DNA from: Candidatus Kerfeldbacteria bacterium
GTDB taxonomy: Bacteria > Patescibacteriota > Patescibacteriia > PEXW01
Reading direction: 5' to 3'
Length of the DNA: 6,986 nt
Assembly: GCA_903867845.1 (NCBI GenBank)
Contig: CAIPSZ010000013.1
Location: 1-6,986 of the forward strand
Below the pieces are notes generated by a model. It saw only the letters and a program-made list of their open reading frames with translations, was not told where the DNA came from and ran no database searches. The position numbers and the translations under genes were made by a program. Positions 6,601 through 6,986 of the stretch are shown here, piece after piece (position 1 is the first letter of the stretch; each line of letters begins with the position of its first letter).

Positions 6601-6986
6601 GCCAGGTGTACGCGGGTGCCAGCGGTACTGCGGGTCAGTGGATAGATAACCTCCAGCTGCACGTCACCACCACGAGCTCCGTCATTCGCTCCAGTGTGGA
6701 TAGCGCCTCGTGTAATGGTCAGCTGGGCGACACGCAGGGGTGCCACCTCTTCAACGACCTTTCGAGCTCGAGCCTTACCTACGATGCGGACACGAGCCCG
6801 GTGGGTGGCCAACCCGGGAATAAGGATGCTACTGGCTCACCGGCAGCGTGCTCGGGAAATGCGGCAACGTGCGACAGCAACGTGGTACTTAAAGTGACGC
6901 GCGATCGCATTTGCAGCCAGTGGCTTTCCCCGACGACCACCGTGGAGACCACAGACACCACTGGGAAGAAGCAAACGCAAGCCCTC
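531..6986 (+). CDS. Giant exported Cys-rich modular protein (3'-truncated, at least 2152 residues), Patescibacteria-type surface protein
   Basis: One uninterrupted frame runs from ATG 531 to the last base (2152 codons, no stop), so the C-terminus lies outside the window. Order: signal peptide or anchor (1-46); helical region (48-186) with AFKNALRVFLGQIAQDTATW at 96-115; Gln/Asn/Thr-rich region to about 500, including a TQEKKDLLTFNS block; conserved block 504-639 containing PYRSLL at 574 and PVGWELAA at 588; Cys-rich entry domain 768-813; then about 60 Cys residues in a chain of C-x5-G-C-x2-[FY] motifs. Three jelly-roll modules (about 913-1083, 1424-1556, 1851-2046) and one dockerin-like domain (1625-1680) are interspersed. 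From memory, the 48-186 and 504-813 blocks match a conserved giant protein of Parcubacteria-like genomes, sometimes near type IV secretion or pilus genes; I could not verify this. The many paired Cys imply folding outside the cytoplasm with disulphides. Role inferred: surface attachment or an envelope structural stalk. No catalytic motif was recognised. Confidence 0.93.
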   Translation, partial: MANDAKNRKPQSTTKRRRWTLATGATIAALCFSVAMIFLQPKPAKAQLAGIVSDPSLQFAIETIAAYQKAVQATTTIADKAEKQVSKVSKIVGDVAFKNALRVFLGQIAQDTATWVASAGTGQKPLFVTDPHYWNNLTNAAAGDYLDSLSKDTFGVSLCDPGAFKINIDIALRVNLNPNWCQQACQQNYNDGLKAKVINLGGKDGASLYPLTMDEAQSDITQLQKDQQDGQTETGVMICYTAGYDEAGEDTVNDCLYSLQSAYNFGQQSLQSDLKICNTTCSAQKSTSSCTLNQINTNINNGINQSSLTVGGRTTLVTGQNVRDFTSTSQHLQAVYNSGKLPEIFKPDSNPLGQFLTLSNTAQQVAAQKTQEKKDLLTFNSVFPLTNIISGNVKTPGSITTSTTQQALGSQQTSQANTVQTGSPVADAFGVFTNTLTSQLIKRIFSKGLVTGNGTPISNNTVPGGISTSSQGGVQAAKDRFASLTQVSFGSGGQVDILNELTSCPTDVANTTEVSLGAVSPNNCVLDPSFRQAIDQHLTVQEAVDQGLISDQKTFGFDVNNTASNQTAYLNSYPYRSLLVLRKYRIIPVGWELAAQYIQNYEKQNVNIRTIMSAYDNPNSPYFRLIDPSWVLKAPANICLRTGFTNNVVSDTFTDTDGDESSISSQSKNINYSLRYCNGDSDANVGKPCTCGSYDSSLKKSSPPSTDPGVQACASTYTPDPANVTGVGKQTDASGGNTKYFCDEAGSGKNTCAFITPRVEQVQRTQACVDDRTCILEGDNGDCKQWGVCTQEQDSWKFNGQSCNAQYASCQTFTNPTGAQVSYLQNTLQTSVCGPDNAGCQQYTKAYDYSSNKWINGVCSNNGAKCSTSADCAATAVCTPVIDNTIRFNKNVATCDPSADGCNQFIRQTTGTNLLPNSSFEQSSTINVAGNVAFDGWKTGDGTQSCGAQTFSTKDSVVGSQAARLQWSPDCGAAAPFGHTFAQSVETGVALGGQSFTVSFYAKSEGAACKPTTTLSSASGQLASPDLTITPSWQRYSYSTTVNAGNTDSKLTVTFVPSSDCTYDIDSVQLEQGSQLTDYKDYGTANVIHLKRPPTGYCSNNNAKDCAVDGDCGAGNSCVSVNNLRCTGNAATDPAACSKYIQKCTQGDVGCDLFTPTAGGLSVPAQPGQTCPPDKVGCATYREQSTIGQLDPDPSRTGKYCHSKLGSPDFKLVSCTDDNQCLDAANKPIANDCTPLVSVIGTSGKSCTAQEVGCEAFTNLDEVAKGGEGKAQFTTLKLCVPPNYSAGTLANYYSWVGSDETGYQLKKFQLVKTNVAGSTAPCTNLNHATLGCTDTLASGGTPSNMATCSASDLGVNPDCSQYYDDASPANVYYMLRSRVIEQTASCHPYRNTVDGNTYYADSQESLSCSAAAVGCREYIGNTGNNTHTLISSDFETGTYTPWNNDAGNSISTESVTNGGHSLRVSATVSTDPKLLVHTGGNYLMSFWAKSLTVTPNTVNVVLQGQSLGKVQLTQEWNQFTVGAITYTGSNPTSTDLSISGAGTFFLDNLTFTEITDNVYKIKNSQTACGGFEGCTEYKNRTNQIVDLQSFSKLCQVNKVGCEALVNTQNSTTPFSSTSTLPSLRGDLNGDGKISNADLEYLKAFLLNSGPAPYPLEVADVNGDGTTTPSDISLLAAYLVDPAKNALSSKPLSGDTITTPADAVEYWVNDPNMACSAADKGCQAIGHQIFGTKKNASNVYETIVQSTENVYLKNNPDSYQTTLCGKQALFCDAFTTTDGGTAYFRDPTNRTCSYQDATNGKSAGWFVTGSTDPCPESMLGGIPPNLPTSGFAGMCPAEQSGCGYFLDPLGTGQSITVNSDFEKGTTGPNNVPSSWTIGYCSKDATLACSQNADCGTNGGTCTFTSGSVKNYDTPASVPKATRAVRAILTAQGKFGQNVSVNADTDYVVSVDLAKAPNVTDDVRVGVTNCLDALGTPIQLHSRDSSMLADDSSGGGAYFLTPASALSESRFTRFSGRFFSGNAVSCQVYAGASGTAGQWIDNLQLHVTTTSSVIRSSVDSASCNGQLGDTQGCHLFNDLSSSSLTYDADTSPVGGQPGNKDATGSPAACSGNAATCDSNVVLKVTRDRICSQWLSPTTTVETTDTTGKKQTQAL
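672..1088 (+). other. N-terminal helical domain of the giant protein (residues 48-186)
   Basis: An Ala/Lys/Val-rich, amphipathic helical stretch (about 52-95, possibly coiled coil) leads into AFKNALRVFLGQIAQDTATW (96-115), then GTGQKPLF at about 120-127. The domain closes with Cys159 and a C-x3-C pair (181, 185). From memory, a helix followed by a 'DTA-W-A-x-G-x-GQKP-F' segment is a hallmark of the N-terminus of this Patescibacterial giant family. Function is unknown; its position next to the membrane suggests anchoring or oligomerisation. Confidence 0.6.
1089..2039 (+). other. Gln/Asn/Thr-rich region of the giant protein (residues 187-503)
   Basis: A long polar stretch with scattered Cys (the C-x3-C pair in ICNTTC among them). 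Recognisable islands are the helical TQEKKDLLTFNS segment (about 370-381), a SGNVKTPGS turn, and an amphipathic SQLIKRIFSKG helix near 440. The gene has no frame disruption here. The islands look conserved relative to the giant family I remember, while the intervening sequence looks like flexible linker. No named domain recognised. Confidence 0.5.
2040..2447 (+). other. Conserved central block of the giant protein (residues 504-639)
   Basis: It begins TSCPTD (Cys504) and NNCVLDPSF (Cys524), followed by a helical LTVQEAVDQGLIS segment. Next come PYRSLLVLRKYRIIPVGWEL (574-593), SPYFRLIDPSWVLKAP and Cys639. The density of aromatic, Pro and Gly residues marks a folded domain, unlike the flanks. 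I recall near-identical motifs (RK-[FY]-RI-[IL]-PVGWELAA; DPxWVLKAP) in Parcubacterial giant proteins. No Pfam name or function can be assigned from sequence alone. Confidence 0.6.
2832..2969 (+). other. Cys-rich entry domain (residues 768-813)
   Basis: Cys768, 774, 783 and 789 form C-x5-C-x8-C-x5-C, with ILEGDNGDC and QWGVC inside. A Trp-containing strand (DSWKFNG) follows, then the first spacing-7 Cys pair (803/810, ending QTF). This marks the change from the helical/polar N-terminal half to the disulphide-rich half. The even number of closely spaced Cys suggests two or three local disulphides. Confidence 0.6.
3105..3164 (+). repeat. Four-Cys motif, copy 1 (residues 859-878)
   Basis: Cys859, 866, 872 and 878 follow C-x6-C-x5-C-x5-C, with the sequence CSNNGAKCSTSADC. 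It shares CS-[NK], the Ala before Cys2, and [AG]-D-C with copies at 3822 and 6165. It resembles the small 'C...C..D.DC..G..C' Cys-knot motifs common in secreted bacterial proteins. No ligand can be inferred. Confidence 0.7.
3267..3779 (+). other. Jelly-roll (CBM4/9-like) module 1 (residues 913-1083)
   Basis: It opens with NLLPNSSFE (913-921), a standard first strand of CBM4/9/22-type beta-sandwiches. Next are the early Trp of FDGWK, a FTVSFYAKSEG strand, TPSWQRYSYS, and the closing YDIDSVQLEQG then TDYKDYG. That strand order and the 'D-x-VQLE-x-G' ending are typical of carbohydrate-binding jelly-rolls in large surface proteins. It also contains four Cys absent from most CBMs, so extra disulphides are likely. 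Binding specificity cannot be read off. It sits in the gap between Cys motifs 895 and 1144. Confidence 0.72.
3822..3884 (+). repeat. Four-Cys motif, copy 2 (residues 1098-1118)
   Basis: C-x7-C-x5-C-x5-C (1098, 1106, 1112, 1118), sequence starting CSNNNAKDCAVDGDCG. It directly follows jelly-roll module 1 and precedes further Cys at 1126 and 1137. It is the best-formed of the three copies. Confidence 0.72.
4800..5198 (+). other. Jelly-roll (CBM4/9-like) module 2 (residues 1424-1556)
   Basis: It opens TLISSDFETG, has TPWNND at the usual early-Trp position, then HSLRVSA, YLMSFWAKS, a QEWNQFTVG strand, and closes FFLDNLTFTE. This follows module 1 strand for strand: SDFE/SSFE, SFWAKS/SFYAKS, EWNQFTV/SWQRYSY, FLDNLTF/YDIDSVQL. 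It is shorter (about 133 residues) and has no Cys. It lies between Cys motifs 1408 and 1568. Confidence 0.7.
5403..5570 (+). other. Dockerin-like domain with two EF-hand calcium loops (residues 1625-1680)
   Basis: Loop 1 is DLNGDGKISNAD (Asp1626, Asn1628, Asp1630, Ser1634, Asp1637) followed by a LEYLKAFLL helix. Loop 2 is DVNGDGTTTPSD (Asp1659, Asn1661, Asp1663, Asp1670) followed by an ISLLAAYLV helix. The loops start 33 residues apart, the normal type I dockerin arrangement, and all main calcium-ligand positions are filled. The domain is internal, between Cys motifs 1594 and 1714, rather than C-terminal as in cellulosomal enzymes. It may bind a cohesin-like partner or simply be a calcium-stabilised structural module. 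Confidence 0.82.
6081..6668 (+). other. Jelly-roll-like module 3 with an inserted four-Cys motif (residues 1851-2046)
   Basis: It opens GQSITVNSDFEKG, followed by the early Trp of PSSWTIG. A four-Cys motif (1879-1900) then interrupts it. The fold seems to resume with ATRAVRAIL, DYVVSVDLAK, SRFTRFSGRFF and closes QWIDNLQLHV, matching the closing strands of modules 1 and 2. At about 196 residues it is the longest of the three and the least certain in its middle strands. Confidence 0.6.
6165..6230 (+). repeat. Four-Cys motif, copy 3 (residues 1879-1900)
   Basis: C-x7-C-x5-C-x6-C (1879, 1887, 1893, 1900), sequence CSKDATLACSQNADCG. It is the same motif as at 3105 and 3822, but here placed just after the first strand of jelly-roll module 3 rather than outside a module. 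Confidence 0.7.
6753..6986 (+). other. Right-hand segment of the giant protein up to the window edge (residues 2075-2152)
   Basis: A Ser/Thr/Asp-rich segment contains a C-x6-C pair (AACSGNAATCDSN) and then VTRDRICSQWLSP (Cys2128, Trp2131). The frame is still open at the last base. From memory, a D-R-x-C-x-x-W-L motif recurs in this giant family, so I expect more Cys-rich sequence beyond the edge. No stop or terminator is present. Confidence 0.55.

Larger units (their letters stand above)
2937..6752 (+). repeat. Recurrent Cys motif C-x5-G-C-x2-[F/Y], about 14 copies
   Basis: First Cys of each copy: residues 803, 833, 895, 1144, 1171, 1247, 1348, 1408, 1568, 1594, 1714, 1763, 1834, 2061. In eleven copies the second Cys is exactly seven residues on (for example CGPDNAGCQQY, CPPDKVGCATY, CTAQEVGCEAF, CPAEQSGCGYF). 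Deviants: 1568 (spacing 6), 1348 (spacing 11), 2061 (spacing 10). Gly precedes the second Cys in most copies and an aromatic usually follows three later. Short gaps are about 26-30 residues; the long gaps hold the inserted modules. A chain of small disulphide-stapled turns is the likely structure. Confidence 0.85.

Noticed and set aside
2707..6897. Plus-strand alternative frames at 2707-2994, 3214-3498, 3694-3978, 4006-4446 and 6694-6897
   Set aside because: They sit entirely inside the giant gene in another frame, have Arg/Ser/Thr-rich compositions typical of frame shadows, and would break up clear domains (jelly-roll, Cys motifs) in the main frame.
446..6961. Many antisense open frames of 60-161 codons across the window (for example 2769-3254, 3074-3520, 5105-5542)
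   Set aside because: All lie opposite continuous coding sequence of the plus-strand genes. They overlap one another in different frames, show no domain or signal-peptide logic, and are expected by-products of a GC-leaning codon bias.
1..6986. Promoter, terminator, CRISPR, tRNA/rRNA, insertion sequence or alternative genetic code
   Set aside because: Coding sequence covers the whole window with an 8-bp overlap and no intergenic space. No hairpin plus T-run, regularly spaced DNA repeat, or inverted terminal repeats were seen. There is no in-frame TGA to suggest code 25.

Overview
The window holds two same-strand (+) genes and essentially no non-coding DNA. Neither gene is complete. The first (2-538) enters from upstream, and the second (531-6986) starts in the window and runs off the right edge without a stop. 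G+C is about 55% by eye, the standard code fits (no in-frame TGA), and codon choice is even along both genes. From memory, not from a search, several segments of the large protein look like a giant secreted or surface protein family found in Patescibacteria/CPR genomes, especially Parcubacteria-type lineages. A Patescibacterial source is therefore my best guess, at moderate confidence.

Layout. Positions 2-538 encode the C-terminal 178 residues of an unrecognised protein. It has Asn/Ser/Thr-rich linkers separating two copies of a 34-residue helical repeat. Its stop codon overlaps the start of the next gene by 8 bp (531-538). Positions 531-6986 encode at least 2152 residues of one exported protein. 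An N-terminal signal peptide or anchor (residues 1-46) is followed by a helical, Gln/Asn/Thr-rich region (48-500). Next comes a conserved globular block (504-639), then a Cys-rich entry domain (768-813). From 803 onward a Cys motif, C-x5-G-C-x2-aromatic, recurs about 14 times. Larger modules sit in the long gaps between motif copies: three jelly-roll (CBM4/9-like) domains, one dockerin-like pair of EF-hand loops, and three copies of a four-Cys knot-like motif.

Working together. The overlap suggests that the two genes are co-transcribed and translationally coupled, with both products acting at or outside the membrane. The large protein reads as a disulphide-stapled stalk carrying putative carbohydrate- or protein-binding modules. 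Attachment to host cells or to other envelope components is a reasonable inference but is not shown by the sequence. No RNA genes, mobile elements, CRISPR arrays, promoters or terminators were recognised.
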